Positions 11,100 through 21,870 of a stretch of 64,000 nucleotides of DNA are shown here, in pieces. Location of the stretch: positions 56,331,888 to 56,395,887 of the forward strand of contig NC_037686.1 in NCBI RefSeq assembly GCF_003255815.1. Direction: 5' to 3'. How positions within the stretch are numbered: the stretch's first letter is position 1; each line of letters opens with the position of its first letter. Made by a program: the position numbers and the translations under genes. The notes under the pieces were generated by a model, which ran no database searches, was not told where the DNA came from, and saw only the letters and a list, made by a program, of their open reading frames with translations. The stretch is from Theropithecus gelada. Its lineage: Eukaryota; Chordata; Mammalia; Primates; Cercopithecidae.

Positions 11100-12755
11100 A
11101 TTCCCTCCTGGCTGTAATGAGTAGGTGCTGATCTCTTTCACTGCTGACCCAGAGCTGGGATTTTAGAGATTAGTTTGCCCAACACTATCTATAATAGAAT
11201 ATTTGTAACTCTGGCATTTTACCACCTCCCTTTATGTATACCCTCCCACCTCTTGAACTTTCATCGCCAAAGGAATACATCTACAAGCTTAGAATTACAG
11301 AAATCCACTTGTGCATGTGGGAAATAAGCATATTTGGAGAAGGGGAGATTTTTTTCCCTCCCTCACATTTTCCTAGATGTAATCTTTTAGGACCTTTTGA
11401 AATTTTGGGGCTGAGATATAGGCATAGATACAGAGAATAACTGACTAAATGGGAATAGGTTGAATTCTTCAAGAATGTATATCATCTCCAGAGAACAAAT
11501 CTGTTCTGTGAGGTAGTTTTGGGATGCACAGACACTGCTCTGGGCAGAGTTTGAAATCACAATGACACATCCTACTGCTTCCAGTCTTACTTGTCCTAGC
11601 CTTGATTCTGGCTTTGCTTTATGGCGTGATTTAAAAAATTGATCCCTGTCACTCAACTCACAGGCCTTGTTGGAAAATTCCTCACCAATATTTTTAAATT
11701 AATGTGGCTTCACTGACAGTCTTAGAATCTAAAAATAAAGAACACACTCATCAAAAGCAATTGTAAGACTAGTAGCAATTGATACTCTGTTTTTTAAGGA
11801 GACAACTCATTGAAAACAAAAACAAAAACAAAACAAAACAATAAAACCACCTAACAATTATCTGTGGATACCTGTGGGGAGTTACCAAAGTTAGAGGGCC
11901 CTGAATTTGTCAACTGTGTCCTTGCTGCCTTATTGTATTATTATTTTGTGTATCACACAAAAGGACCAGGTTTTCTAAATCTGAATTACTCAGTACTCAT
12001 GAAATTGTTTTATGAACTTTTCATGAACAGGTATTATATTGGCCAGCACAGAAAAGCTAGACTCTGCTGATACAGATAGTAGACTTGATTTCTGAGATTT
12101 TAATCTAGTGGAACGTGGAAATAACCTGAAATTCACAAACTTTTGTTTTCTTTTTTCCTGGTAGAAAGAATAGATGTTTAGGAGAAACCCCATCAAGCAG
12201 AATCCCTGGTAATTTGTATTCATTTCCATTCTAATATGGTTTCTCTGTAGTCGTCAGTACTTGTCTTATGAGTTGCTTTTCCAGAAGTGTTGACACTTTG
12301 CAATAACACTTTTGTCTTTGTGGCTTCTGATACAATGATTGGGTGGCGGAGGAAGCTGTTTGCTTGTGATCGAACCTATTTGGAAATTGAAACTGCAGAA
12401 CATGGTCGCATTCACAACACATTATGATCAACAAACGAGTGCAGAGCACAGTCACATATGCATGTGAAACACCCTTAGATTTATCATGAGCAGAGTAAAT
12501 GTCGCAAATAAAGAATATTTTTCTTGAAACATTTTAGATGAGAGATGGAAAGCAAAATATAGACAAACTATGCTTAGTCAGAATGTTGCTAATGGTTTAT
12601 GGATTTTTCAGAACAGTTTTCCAGGTTGCCAACTAATAAATATAGAGAGAATACTGGTTAGAAACTAACTTTTAAAACATTATAGTAGTCATTGATTCAA
12701 GCAAAAATCATTAGTGGATGCTAAAATTTGAAAATGTTTGATGAGGGCAAGCATA
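11100..12755. other. Intergenic stretch, no gene seen
   Basis: An A/C-rich simple run (AAAACAAA units) is at 11813-11840. No exon, RNA gene or clear repeat family was recognised elsewhere. Confidence 0.4.
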
Positions 12756-12759
12756 CTTA

Positions 12760-13710
12760 CAGTCTCAAAATAGCTCCCTCCTTTATATTCATCCAATAAA
12801 AGGGGCAGTAATAACTTTACAATGGAGAAATCTACAGGACATCACCCAACCAAATGATCAAAAGTAGAGTGCTCAAAGGTAGAATGGGAAAAAGGAACAT
12901 GATGCGCCTCCCGAGGTGATGCCCCAAGATAACTTAGGCATTGTGCTTGCCAAAAATGCGTAAGTCGAATCTAATCATGAAGAAACTTAAAAATAATACC
13001 CCAAACTGAGGGAAATTTTATAAAATAACTGGCCCTTACCCATCAAAATGTTAATTCCATGAAAGTCAAAGAAAGGCAGAGAAACTTTCCTACATTAGAA
13101 GACAAAAAAGAGATGACAACTAAATGCAATGTGCAGTCCTGGGTTGGATCCTGGACTGAGAAATCTGGACATAAAAGACATTTTTGGGATAACTGGTGAC
13201 ATTGGATTATGAACTATGGACTGTGGATTATGTTACATTTCCAGATTTCAGTACTTGTGCTATGGTTAGGTAAGAGCATTCCATTTTCCTTAGGAAATGC
13301 ATAACAAAATATTTAGAGCTAATAGGACATGATGTATGCAACTTATTCATATATAAATATACACACACACATATATACACACATACACACGTGTATATAT
13401 ATATATTCAGAACTATTAATAAGTTACATAGATGTGTGTGTATATATATGTATTCAGAACTATTGATGAATAAGTTGCTATACATGTGTGTATATATATG
13501 CATTCAGAACTATTTTCTCTCTATGTATAATATTTATATGTATTCAGAACATATAAATATTGTATATGTAGAGAGAATTGTAAAACAAATGAGACAAAGT
13601 GTTAATAATTGGTAAATCTGGATAAATGATATACATAGTTCTTTTAAGTATTCCCACAACATTCTATACATTTGAAATTAATTACAAACAAAATAGAAAA
13701 AGACAGACTT
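12760..13710 (+). mobile_element. Ancient L1 (L1M) 3' UTR
   Basis: Contains successive blocks typical of L1MC/MD-type 3' UTRs: TTTACAATGGAGAAATCTAC, GGACATCACC, CGACTAAATGCAATG-like sequence near 13120, and GGTTGGATCCTGGACTGAGA. The AT/CA array at 13345-13560 is embedded in it. Confidence 0.65.
13345..13560 (+). repeat. TA/CA-rich tandem array with ATTCAGAAC units
   Basis: Four copies of ATTCAGAAC begin near 13405, 13451, 13502 and 13541. Each of the first three is followed by spacer plus TGTGTATATATATG-like dinucleotide runs, giving a degenerate minisatellite of ~40-50 bp units next to an (AC)/(AT) microsatellite. Confidence 0.85.
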
Positions 13711-14670
13711 GATTTAATAAAAATTAAAACCGTACGTTTTGAAAGAAATAACCATATTTAAATGTCAAATGACAAAAGTGGAAGAACATTCACAGTAGGT
13801 ACAGTTAATATTTATAACAACAAAAGAGGAAGTATGAATCAATGAGAAAATATAAATTACTCAATTTTAAAAATTATTGATGGATACAAAGACACAGAAA
13901 AAGAAATAACCTACAAATGCCAATTAACATGATTAGATGCTTAACTTATAACTAATAAAAAAATGCAACATAAAGCAAAGTGATTCCACTTTTTGCCATT
14001 TTTGGAAAGTTTATAGGAATTAATGTTAGAAGAAATTGTCTTTCTTATAGAGAGAAGAGGACTTCCTTTTTTTCTATTCTTGTGAAAGAAGCACATAATG
14101 ACTAATAATTCCTCTCTTTCTACTCCCCATCCATTTCACCCAATGAGGATTGGTTAGATTGGACAGAACCTGATCTCTATTGGTCTAAAACAACTAATCT
14201 CTTTTGTTGAGAACATTTGTGTGCTAGGTACTACATGGTGTATTTTATATACATAAATTATTTCATTCACCTATCACAATAATTTGTTTTACAAATAATA
14301 ATAGTCTTATTTTACAAATGTTTTAACTTTATCATATATATAAACTAACTAGATGGTAAGAGAAGCAATGCCAATCAAAGGAGGAGTTGGTAATTCATAT
14401 AGTGCTGGGAACATTGGCTGGGTATTTAGGGGAAACAATTTATTTAAATCCCTACCTCACATCATAGAACAAAATAAATTTTTGGTATACTAAAAATAAA
14501 GAGTTAAAAATAAAACCTAGAAGAAACTGAAGATGAATAACTATCTGCTCTCTGGAAGTGGAACAGCTTTGTAAATATCAAATAATTAAATAAGTTATCA
14601 AGAAAAGATTAAATTTATCACATGAAAACCTATGTTGATCAGAATCAACTAATACATCATGGACTACATG
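13711..14670 (+). mobile_element. Ancient L1 ORF2-like fragments
   Basis: A-rich sequence with L1 ORF2 C-terminal flavour (AATAAATTTTTGGTATACTA, AAAATAAAACCTAGAAGAAA) at 14470-14650. The order relative to the preceding 3' UTR shows these come from separate insertions. A MIR-like block lies at 14218-14330. Confidence 0.45.
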
Positions 14671-15712
14671 TCCAACATATCTACATCATGGACTGATTGC
14701 CAGCAATGGTTTGTTTGGAGACAGCTAGGGCCCTGTGAAAGAAGTGGCCTGCAGAGATGGCAGGTTGGCACCAGGTGCACTCTGTGTCTCTCCTAATAAG
14801 CTACATGTTCCTCCAGGGAAGCTACTGTGTTCTTCTGACCTGTGTGTTCCTAGTTTCTTGCACTGCACCTAGTACACCTTGTGCATTGTGTTTTCTGTTT
14901 TGGTAAATCGAGTAAATGAAAGAATGTATTCAGGTGTGGTCAAAGGAGAATGATAGAAAAGCACAAAGCCATGTTCCTAGACTGATGGCATACCAGGGGT
15001 AATGATAGTGTTGGAACAGTTTTATGCTTGAAAGATATTTGATTTAATTCTACACCCATATTTCTAAATTTGTTAGGAGTGTGGATAAATTATGTGAATA
15101 TTCTTTCGTGCCCAATAAATTGTTATTGGAAGCTTGGGAGATGAAAACAAATCAGCGGAACTCTGACTTTCTAGGGAGGCAACTACAAACAATCAAGCCC
15201 AAGTTTTAACACTACCTGAATGAAATCTTACCATATGGAATCCTTCTTGTGCATGGTTTGAAAAAACTCATAAAGGTTGTCACATTTATTAATTTACACT
15301 TAATGACTAATCTTCAGAAACCATTTAATTACTGTTATTCAAAAATAGCATTAAGTCTTTGCACTTAGAGATGAGGTTTAGAGCCTGAGGGAGCACATTT
15401 GGATCAGTTGAGAGTAGGTGGGCCAGGTATGAGACTGTGGTGGGATGAAGGCTATGGTTGAGGCTTTTCTGATATATAGGAGAAATTCCACCAGATGCTA
15501 ATTTTGGATCTGTCTTATTCACTTCTAGATGCATCCACCGTAGTATTTAATAGATGCGCAATGATTATTTGTTGAATGATAACTGAGTGTAAAAATAACA
15601 TGGAAATAAGATATGGAAGAACTTCAGGCACCAGGACTGGGTGACAGAGTCACAGAGTCTGCTGGAAGCCTTGATCTGTTGAAAGCAACATGTCTAGCAC
15701 TTTTCTTAGAAA
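14671..15712. other. Intergenic stretch, no gene seen
   Basis: An L2-like tail may lie near 14830-14930. Nothing else is recognised. Confidence 0.35.
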
Positions 15713-16500
15713 ACTACTTTAGTAAAATATAATTCACATGCAATAAAATTCACCCTTTTAAAGTGTATAACTTAGTGATTTTAAATAAATTTACAGAGTT
15801 GTACAGCCATAACCACAATAAATTTTAGAAGATTTTCATCATCCTGAAACAAAACTCTGTGTATTAGTAGTCCTCATTACCCTTCCCTCTAATCCTGGCA
15901 ACTACAATAATCTACTTTCTCTGTCTGTAGATTTGCCTATTCTGGATATTCATGTAAATGAGATTGTAAAACATGTGGTCTTTTGTGACTTGCTTCTTTC
16001 ACTTAGCATAATGTTTTCAAGGTTCATCTATTGTTGTAGCATGTATTAGTTACTTCATATTTTTAAAGGCCAAATAATATTCCATTGTGTGAATACATTA
16101 CATTTTGTGTATCCATTCGACAGTTGATGGACATTTGAGTTGTTTTTTCTTTTTGGCTATTATGATTAATATTGATATGAGTATTTGTGTGCAGGCTTTT
16201 GTGTGGACGTAGGTTTTCATTTCTTTTAGGTTTATACCTATGAGTGGAATTGCTGGATCATATAGTAACTCAATGTTTAGCATTTTCAGGAACTGCCAGA
16301 CTGTTTTCCAAAGTGGCTGCATCATTTTGTTTTCTAAAGTGTCTGCATCATTTTACATTTCCACCAGCTATATATGATGGTTCCAATATTTCCACATCTT
16401 TACCAAGACTTGTTATTGTCTGTTTTTCCATTATAACCATCACATGTGTATAAAGTGGTATCTCATGGTAGTTTTATTTTGCATTTCCCTAGCAACGAAT
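15713..16500 (-). mobile_element. Ancient L1 3' end (L1M)
   Basis: Reverse-strand L1 ORF2 end and 3' UTR, with TTCACCCTTTTAAAGTGTAT, GGCTATTATGATTAATATTG, GAATTGCTGGATCATATAGT and CAGACTGTTTTCCAAAGTGG. Confidence 0.85.
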
Positions 16501-16523
16501 AATGTTAGGCATTTAAAAATGGT

Positions 16524-16552
16524 GGCCGGGAGTGGTGGCTCATGCCTGTAGT
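16524..16552 (+). repeat. 29-bp Alu 5' head fragment
   Basis: GGCCGGGAGTGGTGGCTCAT and the next few bases match the first ~29 bases of Alu and then stop abruptly. No other Alu sequence follows. Confidence 0.75.
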
Positions 16553-17869
16553 GAATTCTCCTTGAAAATTTCCCCTTTGTTTCTGACCAGTATATAAATG
16601 ATAGGGATCCACCTGGGATGGCTGAGACCACCAACCTTTCTCTCTATGAGAAGAGAATGAAGGTTTCTCCCTGACCAGGGTTATTTCCTCTCTCCTAGCA
16701 CTGTTTTCTGTCTATGACCATGACTCTTCTTGAGGTCTCCAGTAGCTATCATCGGCAACCATAGCCAAGGCCCTCCCACAGGCTCAGTCAGAATGGATAG
16801 GGGGTTTGGAAAAAGAAAGCACGGTCTCTATATGCTTGTCCAACTTTTCAGTAATTCTAAAAGTGCGCTAAAGAAAATAAAGTCTATTCCACTTCCCCAT
16901 GTCCCCTGAAAAAATAGAAACAAAATGCACAAAATTTCCATACTTTTTCCAGCAAAGCTGAATGAGCACCAGGAGGTGCTGCATGCCCCAGTGGTTTTAT
17001 CCCCATTTCTCCAGAAGTAGGAAGAGAAGGGTTCTAGATACATGAGATAGGGGACAGCAGAAGGGATGTGGGAGGATTGTTTCCTGGGCCTGGGTCAAGG
17101 AACTAATGTCTATTCCCTCAATTTATCAATCTATTCCCTCCACTCATCAGGCGCCCCCCCACCCCACCCTGCCTGCTTTCAAAACAAAACAAAACAAAAA
17201 CCACAGCAAAATCTTTTCATTCTTTGGGGGCATGCACACCAGTGTCTGGCACGGTGGAGTTTGTCTAAAATGAGTTATATTCCTCAAGCACACTGAGAGG
17301 CATGGTATAGGGTCATCACTCTCCCAGAAACCCTCCTGATAGAAGGGAGAACCGACTGGGCATTATTTCCATGTATGCTGTTTCTTTTAGCTTCCATTTT
17401 GTGCACAACTTTTATGAAATAAATTCAGTTTTTGAGGGTGATCTTTCTGTTTTTCAATGGTGTGTCCTATAGAAGTCATTGCTGGGTGCCACTGGAGACA
17501 GTTAGTACATGGACATAGAGAATTGCAACTGGGTGATAGAGTCACAGGGAAAATAATACAAGAAAGGTAGGCTCCAATTTGTTTTTGGTGTTCCCCTAAG
17601 AATACTCAGAAAATTAGGTGGTTACACCCTGTTTCCACTCCCTGGTGAGAGACTAGTTTGAAGGATGCTTAAAACCTGGCTCAAATGAACTGTAGAATGT
17701 CTAAATAGTCACTTGTCTGATTGTGCAAAAGAGTGATTTGTGTTAGAGGAGTTGTACAAAATGCTGATCTTTTTCTTTCCTCTCCTGAAGAGAGTGGAGG
17801 TTGGTTACTAGGTTTTAGGAGAGGAAAATGGGATGAAAAACAAAATAGTGCGAAGGCAGTAGATTCCAT
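16553..17869. other. Intergenic stretch, unassigned
   Basis: More GC-rich than its surroundings. I recognise no gene or repeat family. It contains an AAAAC-type simple run near 17183-17200. Confidence 0.35.
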
Positions 17870-18305
17870 GCATTGCTGATAGGATCTCCCTGGAGTACAA
17901 TTCAACGCGACACATTCAGGCTTAAAAATGTTTGTGCATTTTTATCCCGTAATTCAACACCTAGATATTCTATGCTAAGGAAATCATCCGAGATTCAGAT
18001 AAACTGTTAAAATCCCACTGCTGATGGGATCTCCCTGAAGTACAATTCGACACAATACGTTTCAGCTTAAAAATGCTCATGCATTTTCTCCAGTAATTCA
18101 GGACCTAGATAATCTATGCTAAGGAAATAATCTGAGATTCAGACAAGCTGTTAAAATCGCACTGCTGGTGGGATTTCTCTGGAGTAAAATTCAACATGAT
18201 GCGTTCAAACTTAAAAACGTTCATGCATTTTCATCCAGTAATTTAACACCTTGATATTCTATGCTCAGGAGGTCATCTGATATTCAGATAAACATATTAA
18301 AACCA
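17870..18305 (+). repeat. Three tandem copies of a ~145-bp L1-derived unit
   Basis: The block GATCTCCCTG recurs at 17883 and 18028, and as GATTTCTCTG at 18172, giving periods of 145 and 144. Each unit repeats the same order: GCTTAAAAATG-like, CCAGTAATT-like, TCTATGCTAAGGAAAT and GAGATTCAGA-like blocks. These resemble the L1M ORF2 end on the + strand. Confidence 0.9.
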
Positions 18306-18620
18306 GATATTTATTAATAAAACTGTGTATATAAATTAGAAATCACTTAAATGTTGAGTTAATAGGAGAATGGATGTCATTAACATAGTCACTAAAATAA
18401 TTCTTATGATCGGAATTTTAAAATATGAAGAAATATTTAGGTTTAAGTATTAAATGTTAAAAGGATACAAAATTACAAATTAATATGAGCTCAGCTATGT
18501 ATAAAGTGTGTATAGAGAAAAGGAAATTGTGGATTTTGATGGGCTTACAAATTATCTTTACTTTTATGTTTTCAGTATTTTTCATATTGAAATATTTTCT
18601 CAAATGATGTGTATTATTTA
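18306..18620 (+). mobile_element. Ancient L1 3' end, continuation
   Basis: Downstream continuation of the L1M-like sequence (TATTAATAAAACTGTG, GAATGGATGTCATTAACATA, AATTGTGGATTTTGATGGGC), present once, after the triplicated unit. Confidence 0.55.
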
Positions 18621-19719
18621 AAATTCATTTGCACTCGACTACCCCAAATTTTCTACCATCTCCTTAATTCAAAACTTTTATTGCTTTGATAATTATATTC
18701 TCAGTTATATGATTATTCTGTGGGTTAAATCTGGTTCATGGGAACCTAATTTCATGTTTGCAAGTTACATGCCACTCGTTCCCTCAGATTCTCTTACTAC
18801 CTGGTTTATAGGTTAAGCGTTCACAACTTTAACACCCACAGCACCGTGGGGCTTTCTCATGTAGTGGGGTAGGGTCTTCATTTTTAATACAATTGCAGAC
18901 AGTGCATGCTCCCCAAGTTATGATCCTCACTCAATCATGATGCACGATGGGTTTTTGTAGATCTTGAGTGTACTATCCTAAAGTTACACTTCGTGACAGG
19001 TGCCTCAAGAGGAGGAAACTTTTTGTGGAAATCCAAGGGCATGGCTTTGCTTTAAGACTGCAAATTGAACTAAATGTCCTCAAAATATCTCAAAAAACCT
19101 CCAAGGATGTGTTATTTTTCTTAACCAAATATGAACCACATTTTGAAAAAGAGCTGATGTTGTTCTATGATGATAGGTAATATTTAGTGAGTTTTGCAGG
19201 TGAATGAAGTCTTCTGAGGTGTTTGTACTGAGCTAAGGAGAGGAAGAGGGAGAGGGAGAAGGAGAAAGAGACAAGCAAATGGGATGGGGTGGGACAGAGG
19301 CGAATGGGGATGGAGGAGATGAGGAAGACAGAGATGAAGAGAAGGAACAGAGACAGAAGGGAAGAGGGGAGAGATGCCTTTTGTTCATTTGCTAGGTACA
19401 GTCTGAGATACCAGAAGAAAAAACAATAACTGGTGAGGATGCTCAGGGAATTATCCTAGACAGCTGTGGAGTTGCAGTCATGATAGAGTAGCTAATAACA
19501 CTTGATAATACCTGAAAAGTCTAGCTTCACACTTCACTGAGAACCTCACAGTTCAGTCACTACTCAATTCCTTTGATAGTGTGCATTGGGATAGGCCAAG
19601 AAAAATATTCCGCCTGGATTTTGTGTATTCTGTTATAAATGATGAACTCATGTGTTACACAGTGACTGCAGGGCTCTGTAAGTTGTTTAGGGAGAATAAG
19701 GGACAGAGATATGACGCTT
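18621..19719. other. Intergenic stretch, no gene seen
   Basis: Holds a purine-rich GAGA/GGAG tract at about 19236-19375. Nothing else was recognised. Confidence 0.4.
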
Positions 19720-19863
19720 CCTCTTTACTGAAGGCTCTAACCCCTAACCTGTGTTTTCCCACTGTTCCCCTCGAAAGGAGAGGCCCTCGTGGTGGAACAG
19801 CTTGTTCTAAAGGAGCGATAATGTAGAGATAATCACTTTAACTTAAAATTCATTGAATTGATG
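19720..19863 (+). repeat. Local direct duplication, copy A
   Basis: Shares GGCTCTAACCC, TTCCCACTG, GATAATGTAGAGATAATCAC and TTCATTGA..TTGATG, in the same order, with 20877-21016. Identity is high with a few small indels. Confidence 0.9.
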
Positions 19864-20221
19864 GCCATAAATGCATGTCTTGTTTTCCCCCTCATATGTT
19901 AATTGTCCTGATTCACAACTAGTATTTAAAGTGACAGAATAGCTTGCTCAATGCCTCTCCTTGTAAGTTTTCACAGGCTGTAGGACTTGCCTGGTTCCTC
20001 CTCTGTTTGATTGATTTTTGAATTGACTTCATCAGAGCACAGACCTTAGCTGGGGACGGTCCTCACTGGCTTCCAGGTAGGTGCTGGGAAGTGGACAAGC
20101 TATTGTTGGTAGAGATGCCTCTGGGGACTAGTTGTCCTGGTAGTGAAGCTATATGTGTTGCAGATCTCCATTTTTGGGATCAGAGAGGCAGAGAGGTGCT
20201 AAAGTTATTCTGCTACTTTCT

Positions 20222-20622
20222 TTTTTTTTTAACTTTTATTTTAGGTCTGGGGGTACGTGTGCAGGTTTGTTATATAAGTAAATTGCATGCCAGTGGGGTT
20301 TGGTGTGCAGATTACTTTGTCACCCAGGTCATAAGCACAGTAACCAATAGGTAGTTTTTCGATTCTTACCCTTCTCCCATCCTTCACCCTGAAGTAGGTC
20401 CCAGTGTCTGTTATTCCTTCTTTGTGTCCATATGTTCTCAGTGTTTAGCTCCTACTTGTAAGTGAGAACATGTAGTATTTGTTTTTCTGTTCTCGTGTCA
20501 GTTCCCTTAGGATAATGGCCTCCAGCTCCATCCATGTTGCTGCAAAGGACATGATTTTGTTCTTTTTAATGGCTGCATAGTATTCCATGCTGTGTATGTG
20601 CCACATTTTGTTTATTTAAATC
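20222..20622 (-). mobile_element. 5'-truncated L1 (L1PA/PB-like) 3' end
   Basis: Reverse-strand L1 3' end: T-run at the left, then GTCTGGGGGTACGTGTGCAG and a GTATTCCATGCTGTGTATGT segment at the truncated end. It is flanked by a perfect 15-bp target-site duplication, ATTCTGCTACTTTCT, at 20207-20221 and 20623-20637. Confidence 0.95.
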
Positions 20623-20637
20623 ATTCTGCTACTTTCT

Positions 20638-20815
20638 AGCATTATGATTATGAGCAACTTAAGGCCTTCTCTGAGTCCTTGTTTTCTTATTCGTCATATT
20701 GGGATAATAATGTCTCTCTTCCTACTTATCAGGAATGAATGAGATAATGGGCATGGAAGGGCTTGTTACATAGTAGTTCCTTGAAAAATGTTTATTGTAT
20801 CTAAATGCAAGTCAT
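20638..20815 (-). mobile_element. MIR-like SINE
   Basis: Degenerate reverse MIR: GAGCAACTTAAGGCCTTCTC, a GGGATAATAATGTC block and a final AATGTTTATTGTA. Confidence 0.55.
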
Positions 20816-20876
20816 CTAGTTGGACTGTAAGCTCCTACTGCATGAGGCATCATGAGTGCAGGGACAATGGCAGTCC

Positions 20877-21016
20877 CCTCTACTAAAGGCTCTAACCCTA
20901 GCCTGTGCCTTTCCCACTGATCCCCTTGAAAGGACACTCTCATGGTGGAATGCTTCATTCTAAAGGAGTGATAATGTAGAGATAATCACTTTAATTTAAA
21001 GTTCATTGAGTTGATG
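20877..21016 (+). repeat. Local direct duplication, copy B
   Basis: Second copy of the ~140-bp unit at 19720-19863, about 1.15 kb downstream in the same orientation. A young L1 insertion lies between the copies. Confidence 0.9.
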
Positions 21017-21150
21017 TATACTCAGTACCTGACACATTGTAGACACCTGATAAATAATTGTTCAACAAATGAATGTCTAGGCTGTTATTTTACTACAATA
21101 CTGAAGGGCATTAAGGTTTTGCTTGGGGTTAAGATCTAATCAAAACATAC

Positions 21151-21203
21151 ATTTTATTTATGTATTTATTTTTATTTTTATTTATTTATTTATTTATTTT
21201 TAT
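21151..21203 (+). repeat. (TTTA)n tail of adjacent Alu
   Basis: TTTA units lead directly into the minus-strand Alu at 21204. Confidence 0.9.
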
Positions 21204-21506
21204 TGAGACAGAGTCGCACTCTGTTGCCAAGGCTGGAGTGCGGTGGCGTGATCTTGGCTTAGTGCAACCTCTGTCTCCCTGGTTCAAGTGATTCTCCTGC
21301 CTCAGCCTCCTGAGGCAGGAATTACAGTCTCCCGTAGCTGGGATTACAGGCATGCGCCATGACACCGGGCTAATTTTTGTATTTTTAGTAGAGATGAGGT
21401 TTTGCCATGTTGACCAGGCTGGTCTTGAACTCCTGACCTCAAGTGATCTGCTGGTGTCAGCCTCTTAATGTACTGGGATTACAGGTGTGAGCCACTGTGC
21501 CCGGGC
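21204..21506 (-). mobile_element. Alu with a small internal insertion
   Basis: Full reverse Alu ending GTGCCCGGGC. Near 21312-21335 it carries roughly 25 extra bases (GAGGCAGGAATTACAGTCTC region) before the normal GTAGCTGGGATTACAGG. Confidence 0.92.
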
Positions 21507-21645
21507 AAAATGTATATTTTAGATTTAAGAAAATAGGTTTCTTGTTAGCATATTACAATATTTATTCTATGTAAATAGAGGTTATGTATCTAAGGATGTA
21601 AAAACTTCACAGGTTTTAAAAACCATGGTATTTCATCATTTAAAG

Positions 21646-21870
21646 CAGGGATCAGCAAACTTTTCAGTAAAGGGATAGATAGTAAATATTTGCAGCTTTG
21701 CAGGCCATGGGATTTCTTCTCCACTACTGCTGTTCAACTCTGTCATTGTAGAGCAAAAGCAGCCATAGACAGTAATAAACGAATGGATGTGTTTTGTTCC
21801 AATAAAACTTTATTTACAAAAACAGGCAGAGGGCTGGATTTGGCCTGTAGGCTGTAGTTTGTAAGCCATG
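21646..21870 (-). mobile_element. Nonautonomous hAT-like DNA transposon
   Basis: Inverted ends CAGGGATCAGCAAAC and GTTTGTAAGCCATG are imperfect complements. The internal TTCCAATAAAACTTTATTTA block is characteristic of a common mammalian MER repeat. The flanking 8-mers ATTTAAAG and ATGTGAAG match at 6 of 8 positions, consistent with a hAT target duplication. Confidence 0.8.
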
